Below are positions 32,886-42,057 of a stretch of DNA of 64,000 bases, piece by piece (within the stretch, counting starts at the first letter, position 1; each line of letters begins with the position of its first letter). The notes under the pieces were generated by a model, which searched no databases, was not told the DNA's origin, and saw nothing but the letters and a program-made list of their open reading frames with translations. The position numbers and the translations under genes are program-made. Source of the stretch: Lunularia cruciata (lineage: Eukaryota; Streptophyta; Marchantiopsida; Lunulariales; Lunulariaceae); NCBI GenBank assembly GCA_948567375.1, contig OX419761.1:8992501-9056500 (forward strand), in the 5' to 3' direction.

Positions 32886-34256
32886 TGTGGTACCCACATT
32901 TTTTGTTTTTTTCAAAATGGAGAAAGAAGTGTATAGAGAAGTTGAATTGTGCATGTATGGCCAAAGAAGGCAAAGAAAAGAGTCTTTGGGATGAAACCCG
33001 AGGTAACATGGCTTTGGGTCATAAGGCAAAGTACTCGGACTTGCCTTGTCAGCATACAACCCAAAGTAAGAAGTCTTCGTATCGGGGGGAGCTCAACCCG
33101 AGGCGAAGATGGTGTAACAACCTTTCTTTGGAGCGAGAAATTCAAGAAGGGACCATTCAAAAACTAGCGGCCATACGTGTGAAGTACACTTGACTGTGAC
33201 AGGCGCATGCAAGAGGTGTGATTTCTGGGTAGAAACTCAAATTGAAGAGAGACAAAGAAGGCGCAACTCTATAAAAATCAGGCTAACGACGAAGCAATGT
33301 CAAACAATTTTCCTTTGCCATTGAGAAGCCGTCTTGTATGAGATCATGTGAGGGGAAGTAGAGTTGAAGATGCACTAGTGTGTAGAGGAGAATTTGAGAG
33401 AGTTAAATCGAGAGACAGTGAGGAAGCAGGAAAGATGGGAGGAGGAAAGAAGAACTCCAAATTCATAGTGAGAAATCATGCAATTTGGAGGTTAGATGTG
33501 ATCACAAGAATCAAAGTCTTGAGCCGACTTTGGATCACATTCTTGGCATGGAACTAGAACGTAAGTTTTCCAGGTTTCATGACAGAGATAATCAAGAGTA
33601 AGTGTCTTGATGGCCCCGAGGAAGAAGGGAGAAGAGGAAATCCGGCTTGTTGGACAAAGTTGGATTGGAGATTGGTGCTTGGAGTAGGGTGCCACTTTCT
33701 TGGGTAAGGGAGAGGGAGCCAAAGAAACCCAAGAAGTGAGGGATGCCTTCTCTTCGAAGAGAACAAAGAATGGGTATAAGGTCAAGAGTTACAAAGATCC
33801 AATGAAGAGAGGGATCGTGAGTGCTCTCATGGCAATCCTAAGCCGGAGAGAACGACTTATGTGATGAAACACCAAGCAGTGTTCTAACATAAGATGTTTG
33901 CAAGAGAACCTATCAATTGGGCAAGGTGCTTCCATGGAAGGACAAGGCAGATGATGTGGAATTTGTGGGATAAGTCGCCTCCACACTACATCGTGCCGTT
34001 TGTAGCACATTTCTACCTCGGGTTGAATTTGCTCAATTTGGCAAAGCGCAGCAGAATGGTGTCTCACTTTCATCCCGACTTGAGAAGAGAAGTCGACGCA
34101 GAGGAGCAGCAATATATTCTTCAAATCCAAAGCATTGATGAGTACTACGCGCAGACGGTCAAGAGTGCGGAGGTAGAAGTGAGTACTTCAAAGTCAAAGA
34201 AGTGGATTCAACAAGGAGAAGGCAAAGACATAGAGAAGACAAGACCTCAGAAGACA
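32886..34256 (+). repeat. A 3' LTR, part 1 of 3
   Basis: It is collinear with 5' LTR 4343 to about 5705 at roughly 93% identity by eye. It stops at AAGACA where C inserted and continues at 42058. The TATA box is at 33270-33277. Confidence 0.92.
33297..34256 (+). pseudogene. LTR-encoded protein, 3' LTR copy, N-terminal part
   Basis: The ATG at 33297 (MSNNFPLPLRSRL) lines up with the starts at 4756 and 22800. The N-terminal globular region is present but shifts frame at about 33330 and 33560 and carries several stops. The part 33894-34256 is open again (EPINWARCFHGRTRQMMWNL...PPHYIVPF). C interrupts it at the start of the acidic region, which resumes at 42058. Confidence 0.65.
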
Positions 34257-34935
34257 TGTAACACCCATTTGTGCATGTGTGTGGTATTGTGATATTTAGC
34301 TTGGTATTACAAGTACTTAAGAGATATTATTTATATAGAGATAAAGGATGGTTCTATATTAGTCATGGTTAGCTAAAGTTAGTCATAGCTAAGATAGATG
34401 GCACCTTACTTTAGAGGAAGTAGAAAAGATGAGCACCACTATTTTGGATTTTAGTGTGTTGACTTGGTATTATTCCTAGGTGTTTGGCTTTGGGGAAAGA
34501 GTTGAGAACTCTTGGGCCCGCAAGCCTTTTTGTTTTGGATTCTTCTTTAGTCCAAGGATAGCCCATGTGAAGGAATCCTTGCTTTAGTGGTTGGGTCAAG
34601 ATAAGGGGAATATGCCCATGTGAATGGATATTCCTTTCTACTTTTTGACTTTACTTGACTTTTAGTCTAGTAACTTGAGTTACAACGGTAATTAGTAACT
34701 TTGGTACGTAACTATTTCACAAGTATATAAACAAGGAGTGAGGAGGTACTCATCATCCTTTCATTTGCAACTATCTCTCTCTCATTGAGTTCTCTAGTGA
34801 GCAATGTCTTGAGTCTTGGAGTGTTAGCCTTGGAGGAGTATGATGGAGTTGGGGTTCCTTGCCTTCTTAGTCCATGGTGCGCTACCATAATAGCCATCAG
34901 AGGTTCATCCTGAGTGAGAGACAGGCCGGCTCACA
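34257..34935 (+). repeat. C 5' LTR (679 bp)
   Basis: TGTAACACCC to GGCCGGCTCACA. It is identical to the 3' LTR except at 34520. A TATA-like AAGTATATAAAC occurs near 34721-34732, about 200 bp before the LTR end, and is a plausible promoter. Confidence 0.95.
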
Positions 34936-34939
34936 TTTT

Positions 34940-34957
34940 TGGTTCCGTTGCCGGGAC
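34940..34957 (+). other. C primer-binding site (tRNA-Asp type)
   Basis: TGGTTCCGTTGCCGGGAC matches the tRNA-Asp type TGGCGCCGTTGCCGGGGA at 14 of 18 positions, four bases after the LTR. From here to 35771 the leader holds only short chance ORFs. Confidence 0.75.
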
Positions 34958-35771
34958 CTCTCTAGAAGGCAAGATAATGTTCCGCGTCCAATTCTACATT
35001 AGGCAGAAGGAGGCTATGAGAGCTCACTTGGAGAGAACATTAGGAGAGGAGAGGGCTGAACTTATGTTAGAGAACCAAGATCCATTTGTATACCCTGTAG
35101 TTCATTATGATATCTTTGAGGTGATTTTGTACATCTTGTACACATGAGAGGAATTGGAGAGATTGTGTGAGGTGGATTGCAGATTTTGGGGATTAAGGTG
35201 ATTTTGGGCAAAATCTCAAGTTTGAGATCTGGACTTGAGATTTCTACACATGATAGCTTGGGTTATCTTTCAGTTAGCACACTTGAAATTATTGAGAGAG
35301 CTTCTATGCGCACTGGGCTAGAATTTTTGAAAGTTGATAGGGTAAAGTGCTCCCGCAACTGCATGCTCTCTGGAAAATTGTACAGAGTCTGCCATTTCTT
35401 CAATTTTAAGTGAATTGTCCTGAAAATTTTCAAGAAAATTCAGTGCATTGTATCCTACCTGGTGCCACAAAAATTAGAGAGAGATCATTTTTGCGCAGTG
35501 CGTTATGAGTTTTTGAAGTGAGGGGGGTGGTTTTCAGACCAAATCTGAAATATGGGTGCTGAATAGAAGGGTGTCTAGGCCAAATGGCTCAATGAAAAGA
35601 TCTAAAATTTTGCAGGGAGGGACGCCCTAGAGTTGTGATCAAGTGTGGAAAATTTCAGAGGACTGTGACATATTCGTTGGGAGATTTGAGTGACATTGTG
35701 AGGAAGGGTCAATTCTGCAGAGTGGAGATCTCATGCATGAGAAGTTTGAGATCAACAAAAAGCATGTTTGA

Positions 35772-36269
35772 GTGTTTAGATTCATCTTTGGGAACATGGA
35801 GGGTCATCAAGAGTGGAAATTGAGATTATGCAAGGTTCCCCAAGGGTTTGAGGTGATTGTAGGGGTGGATTTGAGGAAAAGAGAGTTTACAATAGAATTT
35901 GAAGAGAGTGTTGAGAGGATCCAAAAACCTACACCACTTGGAGGAAAGAGTGAGTCTAAGTGCTTTCTATGTGGAGAGAAGGGACATAAGGCAAGTTCAT
36001 GTCCATTAACCTTTGAGAGCAAGAGATTGAGGGAAAGGAGAGGCTTACTTGACTTGGGTTTGCATGTTGGACCTTCTTCACCAAGATTGGGAGGGAGAAG
36101 ATCTAAGACCAAAGAGTTGTGTGAGGTTTGTGGAGTTGAAGGACTTCCAAAAGGACATGAGTGTAGTGGAGTAAAATCACTTTTGGAAACTTTGGTGAAG
36201 GATCTTGGAGAGAGTCTTAGTACAGCTACAGAAATACTACCACCTTCATCAGCTAGTTCTCAAGATTAG
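35772..36269 (+). CDS. Zinc-knuckle leader ORF upstream of C gag
   Basis: 165 codons lie between the 5' LTR and gag, in the same orientation. The middle holds a canonical CX2CX4HX4C knuckle (CFLCGEKGHKASSC, about residues 64-77). A second Cys/His cluster, CEVCGVEGLPKGHEC, has non-standard spacing. The N-terminal ~55 residues (RLCKVPQGFEVIVGVDLRKR) look like a small beta-rich region, similar in style to the segment before the knuckle in plant LINE ORF1-type proteins. That is only an impression. The DNA of its C-terminal half is also found in element B (3490-3720), so it belongs to the family. The role is unknown; RNA binding is inferred from the knuckle. The start may lie upstream of 35772. 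Confidence 0.6.
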   Translation: MFRFIFGNMEGHQEWKLRLCKVPQGFEVIVGVDLRKREFTIEFEESVERIQKPTPLGGKSESKCFLCGEKGHKASSCPLTFESKRLRERRGLLDLGLHVGPSSPRLGGRRSKTKELCEVCGVEGLPKGHECSGVKSLLETLVKDLGESLSTATEILPPSSASSQD

Positions 36270-36503
36270 TGATGGAGATAATCTTTCAACTTATGGATAA
36301 ACTATCCATGAGAGTTAGATTAATATGCACTCTAGGATTTGATGTTGCTATAGAAATCTTGGAGCAACCTGAACCTTTTGTGTTCCCTAGAGTGGATTAT
36401 TCTCAGATGGTGTTAGTCATGTATATACTCTATTAGTAATAGAGTGAGAGAAAAGAAAAGAGAAAAAAAAATTAAGAGAAAAGAAAGATAGTGAGGGGTT
36501 AAG

Positions 36504-39500
36504 ATGGGGAAACTTCCGGTTTTCTTTGGCAAGGATGGAGAAGATGTGGAGGCCTTTGTGAGAGACTTCAAGAGAGCTTGCATAGGAAACAATGAGAGGA
36601 GGAAGAATGAGTGGGCCTCATTATTACCAGATTTCTTTGAGGATGCAGCACTTACATGGTATGAGTCAGAATACCAAAAGAGAGAGAGGAGAGAGGGGGA
36701 AGAGGAGTCTTGGGAGACTTTGACTTCAGCACTCATTGAGAACTTTCTTCCTGATGAGAGTTATGAGAGATTGATGAGTGAGGTTACATTTCTCAAGCAA
36801 GGAGATGGAGAGAAAGTGAGGGTCTATGTGGAAAGAGTGGAAAAGTTGGAGTCCAGATTTCGCATAGTGTTGAGGAAGGGTGGGGATGATGTGGAGACTA
36901 CAATGATTGGCATAGGGGCCATGCTCACCAAGAATTTTGTGGGAGGATTGAGACCACAAATTAGAAGCAAGGTGAGATATGAGAAACCTTCTTCCAAGGT
37001 TGAAGCTATCAAGATCGCAATTCGTATGGAGGAGAGTTTGGAAGGGGATGAGAGTGATTTGGTGGTGAAGGAGGTTGTGCATCCTCCTCAAGGCTACAAG
37101 TATGGTGGAACTTCTGATACTTTGGTGACAAGGGTTGCACCACAAGTAGTAGTTGCTCCAATTCTTGCACCTCCACCAAAAGATCCACTCCAAACCATCA
37201 CAGAACAACTTGCGGATCTCAAGATCAATGTGGTGCAACTATGGGAGAAGAGAGAGGTGGATCAGAATGTAGGGAGAGGACCTAGGAGTTATGGAAACTA
37301 TCCATATAGAGGAGGCCAACCAGCCAACAATTTCAATGATAGAAATTGTTTTGGTTGTGGAGGAAGAGGCCATATCCAAAGGAATTGCCCAAATTCCACT
37401 TACCATGGAGGAAGGGGTTATGAGGGAGCCAATAGAGGGAAAGAGGGAGGTAGTGAAACCCAAGTGGCTCCTAATCCCAACAAAGGTAAGGGGATAGCAT
37501 CCATAGATGTGGTTGAGAGCAAGTATGAGAAGGGAGAGTGCTCAAACTCCAAGGGTCTTAATTTGGAGCTTTTGGCACAAGAGAAAAAGAGAGCTGGTTT
37601 TGCAGAGGATGTTCACTCTTCTCAAGGATTTACTTCAAGCAAGGATACTCCTATGTCTACAAGGAGCACTCGCACCTCAACACCATCAACAACAAAGACT
37701 CCAAGGAAGAAGTTGGGGATGGAGGACTTCTTGATCTCAAAGCAACAATGGAACTACAATGTGTTGGAGGATGTTGGTAGTCACAAGGCTAACATCACAG
37801 TGGGCCAATTAATTGCTTTGAACCCTACCTTGAGAAAGGAGCTTAGAGGTGGTTTGAGTTCTACAAGGAGCAAAAAGAAGAAGAAGGCAAAAGTTCCAGT
37901 ATCAATGGGGGTGGTGGATGCCAAGCCAGCACCATGGGAGGCTTGTGAATATGCCTCCAAGATTGATGTGAGAGTGAATGGTCACAACATCAAGGATGCA
38001 TTGGTTGATGGAGGATCAGCAGTGAATGCCATGTCAGAAAGGTTGATGAAGAAGTTGGGTATGATACCCTCAAGACCTTCAACATTTGTGGTGAGCATGG
38101 CAAACAAGCAACAAGTTCGACCAGTAGGGGTGATGGATAAGGTGGTAGTTTCAGTTATGGGAGTTCAAAATCTCATGACTTTCCAAGTCTTGAAGGATTC
38201 AAGCTATGACTTACTTCTTGGGAGGCCATGGTTGAGAGCAGCACGCACAACTGATCGATGGCACAAAGGGTACTTGAGGATTGGGCCATCAAACCATAGA
38301 GTCACTGTTCCTGTGACTAACACCACCAACACTTCACATTCAGATACCCCATCTTCTAATTATTGGGAATCAGATTCTGAAGAAGGAGCTTCAGGTGTGG
38401 ACACAAGCATGGAAGAGGAGACTTCCACGGAGGAAGATGAATCTGAATCTGATTCAGATGTGTATCCCTTGTGTGCTATGGATTTTGCACCTAAGCCAGA
38501 GGTTTTGAAGGACCCAGATAAATCACCATTGACACTTGAGGAGGTAGAGAGAAGGTTATCTACCCTCAAGTATGGCCCAAATGTTACCAAGGAGGAGAAG
38601 GTGAGATTTGAGGAGATTTTCCGCAAGTTCATCCATGTGTTTGCTTTTAGTTACAAGGATTTGAAGGAAGTCACCTTGGAGGAGCACAAGATAGAGGTGG
38701 AGTCACATGCAAGACCAATCCGCCAAAAGCAACGTCGCATTAGCCCACCAATATCTTTGGTTGTGAAGGAGGAGATTGATAAGCTCAAGGAGGCTAGATT
38801 TATCTTTGAGGTGGAGAATTCAGAATGGGTGTCTCCAATTGTCATTGTGAAGAAAAAGAATGGCAAGCTTCGGGTATGTGTGGATTACAAGAAGCTTAAT
38901 GCTGTTACCAAGAAGGACTACTACCCATTGCCATCCATTGATGAGATCTTGGAGGAGGTTGCAGGTCATGAGAGGTACAGTTTTGGAGATGGTTATAGTG
39001 GATATAACCAAATAAAGATTGCACCAGAGCATCAACAACTCACCACATTCACCACACCTTGGGGAACTTACGCTTTCAAGGTCATGCCTTTTGGGCTTTG
39101 CAATGCTCCAGCCACATTCCAACGGTTCATGAACAAGGTATTTGAACCTTTCATTGGGAAATTTGTGAGAGATTTCATTGATGACTTTTGTGTCTATGGG
39201 AGCAAGGAGGAGCACTTTGAGCACCTAATCAAAGTCTTGCAACGCTTGGATGAGGCAAATGCATCACTCAACCCAGAGAAGTGCATTTTTGGATGTGAAG
39301 AAGGTCTACTTTTGGGGCACATCATCTCCAAGGATGGAATAGCAGTTGATCCTGAGAAGGTGAGGAAAATCTCAGACCTTCCATTCCCTTCAAGCTTGAC
39401 AAAGTTACGCCAATTCTTGGGAATGGTTGGGTACTATAGGAGGTTCATCTTCTCATTTTCCAACAAGGCTTATGCATTGACCATCTACATGAAGAAGGGT

Positions 39501-40670
39501 GTAGATTACATGGTGATTTTGGAAGACAAGGAGGCTCTCAAAGCTTTTGAGAAGCTCAAGCAATCCCTTGTTGTAGCTCCAATTCTTGCTAAACCTGATT
39601 GGAGTAAGCCTTTCATCCTCTACACTGATGCTTCTAATGTAGCTATAGGATGCACTCTTAGTCAATTAGACCAAGATGGGCATGATCATCCAATAGCTTA
39701 TGCTAGTAGGCAGATGGTTTCAGCAGAGAAGAACTACTCTGTCACAAAGAGAGAAGGGTTGGCAGTGATCTTTGGTCTCAAGAAGTTTAGACACTACTTG
39801 ATTGGAGGGAAAGCCACAATTGTCACGGATCACAAGGCTTTGAAGTACATCTTCAACAAGCCTAATGTTGAAGGGAGACTAGCAAGGTGGATGATACTCT
39901 TGTCTGAGTATGACTACACAATTGAGGATAGGCCAGGAAAGAAACATGCAAATGCTGATTTGTTATCTAGAGCCTATGATCATGATGGAGATGAGCCAGT
40001 AGATGATTCCTTCCCGGATGAGGAGCTCATGACAATCTCAGTCACTCAAGAGATTCCAATGGAGTACAAGGAGATTGTGGATTTTGTGACAAGAGGTAAC
40101 TATCCAGAAGGGATGCATGCTAGGGAGAGGAAGGCCCTTGCAGCAAGATCTAGACCTTACACAATGGTGGAGGATATTCTTTTTCACCAAGGAGCAGATG
40201 GTCTACTTCGAAGAGCAGTGGGTAAGGAAGAGTCTATCCTACTCATAAAGGAGTTTCATGAAGGTTTAGTATGTGGAGGACACTTTGCAGGAAAGGTGAC
40301 TGCTTTCAAGATTCTAGATGCAGGTTACCATTGGAGAGGGATTTTCAAGGATTGTCTTGATTATTGCAAAACTTGTCATGTTTGTCAAGCTTTTGCTAGA
40401 AAGTCTACATCCACTCCACCACTTAGATCAATTCCATTGCTAGGACCTTTTGAGAAGTGGGGAATTGATTTTGTAGGACCTCTCAATAGAACCCCAAGGA
40501 ACAATCGGTACATTGTGGTAGTTACTGATTACCTTACCAAGTGGGTTGAGGCTAGACCATTGAGGGACAAGAATGAAGATGAAGTGGGTAGATTTCTTTA
40601 TGAACGCATTATCACTAGGTTTGGATGCCCTTTGGAGTTGGTTTCTGATAGAGGAGGAGAGTTTACATGA
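36504..40670 (+). CDS. C gag-pol polyprotein (to in-frame TGA)
   Basis: 1388 codons, starting MGKLPVFFGKDGED. Gag covers residues 1-280, with the capsid motif WETLTSALIENFLP. The zinc knuckle CFGCGGRGHIQRNC is at residues 282-295. Retropepsin has Asp502 (LVDGGSAVNAMS) and ends LLLGRPWL. RT has motif A at Asp829 (FGDGYSGYNQI), MPFGLCNAPATFQ, and the catalytic FIDDFCVYG (Asp893, Asp894). RNase H shows YTDASNVAIG and TDHKALKYI. Integrase has HEGLVCGGH...CKTCHVC, then WGIDFVGP and SDRGGEFT. The frame stops at TGA 40668-40670 and continues in the same frame beyond. All catalytic residues seen so far are intact, and there is no frameshift. Apart from the stop it could encode active enzymes. Confidence 0.93.
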   Translation: MGKLPVFFGKDGEDVEAFVRDFKRACIGNNERRKNEWASLLPDFFEDAALTWYESEYQKRERREGEEESWETLTSALIENFLPDESYERLMSEVTFLKQGDGEKVRVYVERVEKLESRFRIVLRKGGDDVETTMIGIGAMLTKNFVGGLRPQIRSKVRYEKPSSKVEAIKIAIRMEESLEGDESDLVVKEVVHPPQGYKYGGTSDTLVTRVAPQVVVAPILAPPPKDPLQTITEQLADLKINVVQLWEKREVDQNVGRGPRSYGNYPYRGGQPANNFNDRNCFGCGGRGHIQRNCPNSTYHGGRGYEGANRGKEGGSETQVAPNPNKGKGIASIDVVESKYEKGECSNSKGLNLELLAQEKKRAGFAEDVHSSQGFTSSKDTPMSTRSTRTSTPSTTKTPRKKLGMEDFLISKQQWNYNVLEDVGSHKANITVGQLIALNPTLRKELRGGLSSTRSKKKKKAKVPVSMGVVDAKPAPWEACEYASKIDVRVNGHNIKDALVDGGSAVNAMSERLMKKLGMIPSRPSTFVVSMANKQQVRPVGVMDKVVVSVMGVQNLMTFQVLKDSSYDLLLGRPWLRAARTTDRWHKGYLRIGPSNHRVTVPVTNTTNTSHSDTPSSNYWESDSEEGASGVDTSMEEETSTEEDESESDSDVYPLCAMDFAPKPEVLKDPDKSPLTLEEVERRLSTLKYGPNVTKEEKVRFEEIFRKFIHVFAFSYKDLKEVTLEEHKIEVESHARPIRQKQRRISPPISLVVKEEIDKLKEARFIFEVENSEWVSPIVIVKKKNGKLRVCVDYKKLNAVTKKDYYPLPSIDEILEEVAGHERYSFGDGYSGYNQIKIAPEHQQLTTFTTPWGTYAFKVMPFGLCNAPATFQRFMNKVFEPFIGKFVRDFIDDFCVYGSKEEHFEHLIKVLQRLDEANASLNPEKCIFGCEEGLLLGHIISKDGIAVDPEKVRKISDLPFPSSLTKLRQFLGMVGYYRRFIFSFSNKAYALTIYMKKGVDYMVILEDKEALKAFEKLKQSLVVAPILAKPDWSKPFILYTDASNVAIGCTLSQLDQDGHDHPIAYASRQMVSAEKNYSVTKREGLAVIFGLKKFRHYLIGGKATIVTDHKALKYIFNKPNVEGRLARWMILLSEYDYTIEDRPGKKHANADLLSRAYDHDGDEPVDDSFPDEELMTISVTQEIPMEYKEIVDFVTRGNYPEGMHARERKALAARSRPYTMVEDILFHQGADGLLRRAVGKEESILLIKEFHEGLVCGGHFAGKVTAFKILDAGYHWRGIFKDCLDYCKTCHVCQAFARKSTSTPPLRSIPLLGPFEKWGIDFVGPLNRTPRNNRYIVVVTDYLTKWVEARPLRDKNEDEVGRFLYERIITRFGCPLELVSDRGGEFT

Positions 40671-41330
40671 AGCATTACTACAGCCATGCTACGACATTTC
40701 TCTATCACACATAGAGTAACTACATCCTATAAGCCAAATTCCAATGGCTTGGCAGAGAGAACCAATCAGACCTTGTGCATGATGTTGGCCAAAGATGCAG
40801 AAATGGAGGGGGCTAAACATCATTGGGACAAGAGGATTCATGCAGTTTTGTGGGAGTATAGGACAACCATGAAGACTTCCACTGGATATTCTCCATTCCA
40901 ATTGGTGTATGGTATTGAGTCTACCTTACCTATTCACTTTGATCTTCCTACCTTCCAAAGCATTCATAGGAGATTGAAGAAAGCACAAGGAAGTGATGCA
41001 GGGAAGTCAAGGAAGGATCAACTCATGGAATTGGAAGAGGCAAGAGCAGTTGCTATGGTTCGAGTGGAGCAAGCCCAAAGGAAACAAAAGGAGAGCTATG
41101 ACAAGAGGCAAGGCAAGAAGAAGGTGGAGCCTTTCAAAGAAGGTGATTGGGTAATGTTGTTTGATTCCATTCGATTCAAGAGAGTGCAAAAGAAGTTTTT
41201 GCCTAAGTACTTTGGACCTTTCATAGTAGAGAAGGTGTGGGGCAATTACACCTATGATCTCAAGGAGTTGGGAGGAAGACACTTTGATAGGATTAACCAT
41301 GATAAGTTGAAGATGTACCATAGAAGGTAG
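40671..41330 (+). CDS. C integrase, remainder after the stop
   Basis: This is the same frame as gag-pol. It holds the third catalytic residue (Glu in NGLAERTNQTL), the rest of the core, and a C-terminal domain with PKYFGPFIVEKVWGNYTYDL, ending at TAG 41328-41330. No chromodomain follows. The first usable ATG is 40686. The TGA before it has no obvious readthrough context, so the separation looks like a recent point mutation. Confidence 0.88.
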   Translation, partial: SITTAMLRHFSITHRVTTSYKPNSNGLAERTNQTLCMMLAKDAEMEGAKHHWDKRIHAVLWEYRTTMKTSTGYSPFQLVYGIESTLPIHFDLPTFQSIHRRLKKAQGSDAGKSRKDQLMELEEARAVAMVRVEQAQRKQKESYDKRQGKKKVEPFKEGDWVMLFDSIRFKRVQKKFLPKYFGPFIVEKVWGNYTYDLKELGGRHFDRINHDKLKMYHRR

Positions 41331-41378
41331 AGAGACCTTCACTTTGAGGACAAAGTGAAAACTTAGTCCGGGGGTAAA

Positions 41379-42057
41379 TGTAACACCCATTTGTGCATGT
41401 GTGTGGTATTGTGATATTTAGCTTGGTATTACAAGTACTTAAGAGATATTATTTATATAGAGATAAAGGATGGTTCTATATTAGTCATGGTTAGCTAAAG
41501 TTAGTCATAGCTAAGATAGATGGCACCTTACTTTAGAGGAAGTAGAAAAGATGAGCACCACTATTTTGGATTTTAGTGTGTTGACTTGGTATTATTCCTA
41601 GGTGTTTGGCTTTGGGGAAAGAGTTGAGAACTCTTGGGCCCACAAGCCTTTTTGTTTTGGATTCTTCTTTAGTCCAAGGATAGCCCATGTGAAGGAATCC
41701 TTGCTTTAGTGGTTGGGTCAAGATAAGGGGAATATGCCCATGTGAATGGATATTCCTTTCTACTTTTTGACTTTACTTGACTTTTAGTCTAGTAACTTGA
41801 GTTACAACGGTAATTAGTAACTTTGGTACGTAACTATTTCACAAGTATATAAACAAGGAGTGAGGAGGTACTCATCATCCTTTCATTTGCAACTATCTCT
41901 CTCTCATTGAGTTCTCTAGTGAGCAATGTCTTGAGTCTTGGAGTGTTAGCCTTGGAGGAGTATGATGGAGTTGGGGTTCCTTGCCTTCTTAGTCCATGGT
42001 GCGCTACCATAATAGCCATCAGAGGTTCATCCTGAGTGAGAGACAGGCCGGCTCACA
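41379..42057 (+). repeat. C 3' LTR (679 bp)
   Basis: Preceded by a short purine-rich tract (CCGGGGGTAAA, 41368-41378). Ends GGCTCACA at 42057, after which the A LTR resumes with TACCAGGAGAGGAAACC. Confidence 0.95.

Larger units (their letters stand above)
34257..42057 (+). mobile_element. Element C: young, nearly intact Ty3/gypsy
   Basis: 7801 bp with two 679-bp LTRs (34257-34935 and 41379-42057). I find a single difference between them: G at 34520, A at 41642. A tRNA-Asp-type PBS, a zinc-knuckle leader ORF, and a gag-pol frame of about 1609 codons broken by one TGA complete it. It lies in A's 3' LTR. There is no clear target duplication: AGACA stands on the left and TACCA on the right. It has no chromodomain. 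A third LTR of this family starts at 63712. By its LTR identity it is the youngest complete element here. Confidence 0.93.

Noticed and set aside
35635-35823. 62-codon ORF in the C leader
   Set aside because: It overlaps the zinc-knuckle ORF in another frame and has no recognisable motif or counterpart in B.
36726-37238. 170-codon minus-strand ORF
   Set aside because: Antisense shadow of the intact C gag frame.
40668-40670. Programmed readthrough of the TGA in C pol
   Set aside because: The following bases AGCATT do not match known readthrough contexts, and the position inside the integrase core is not a place where such elements use recoding. A point mutation is simpler.
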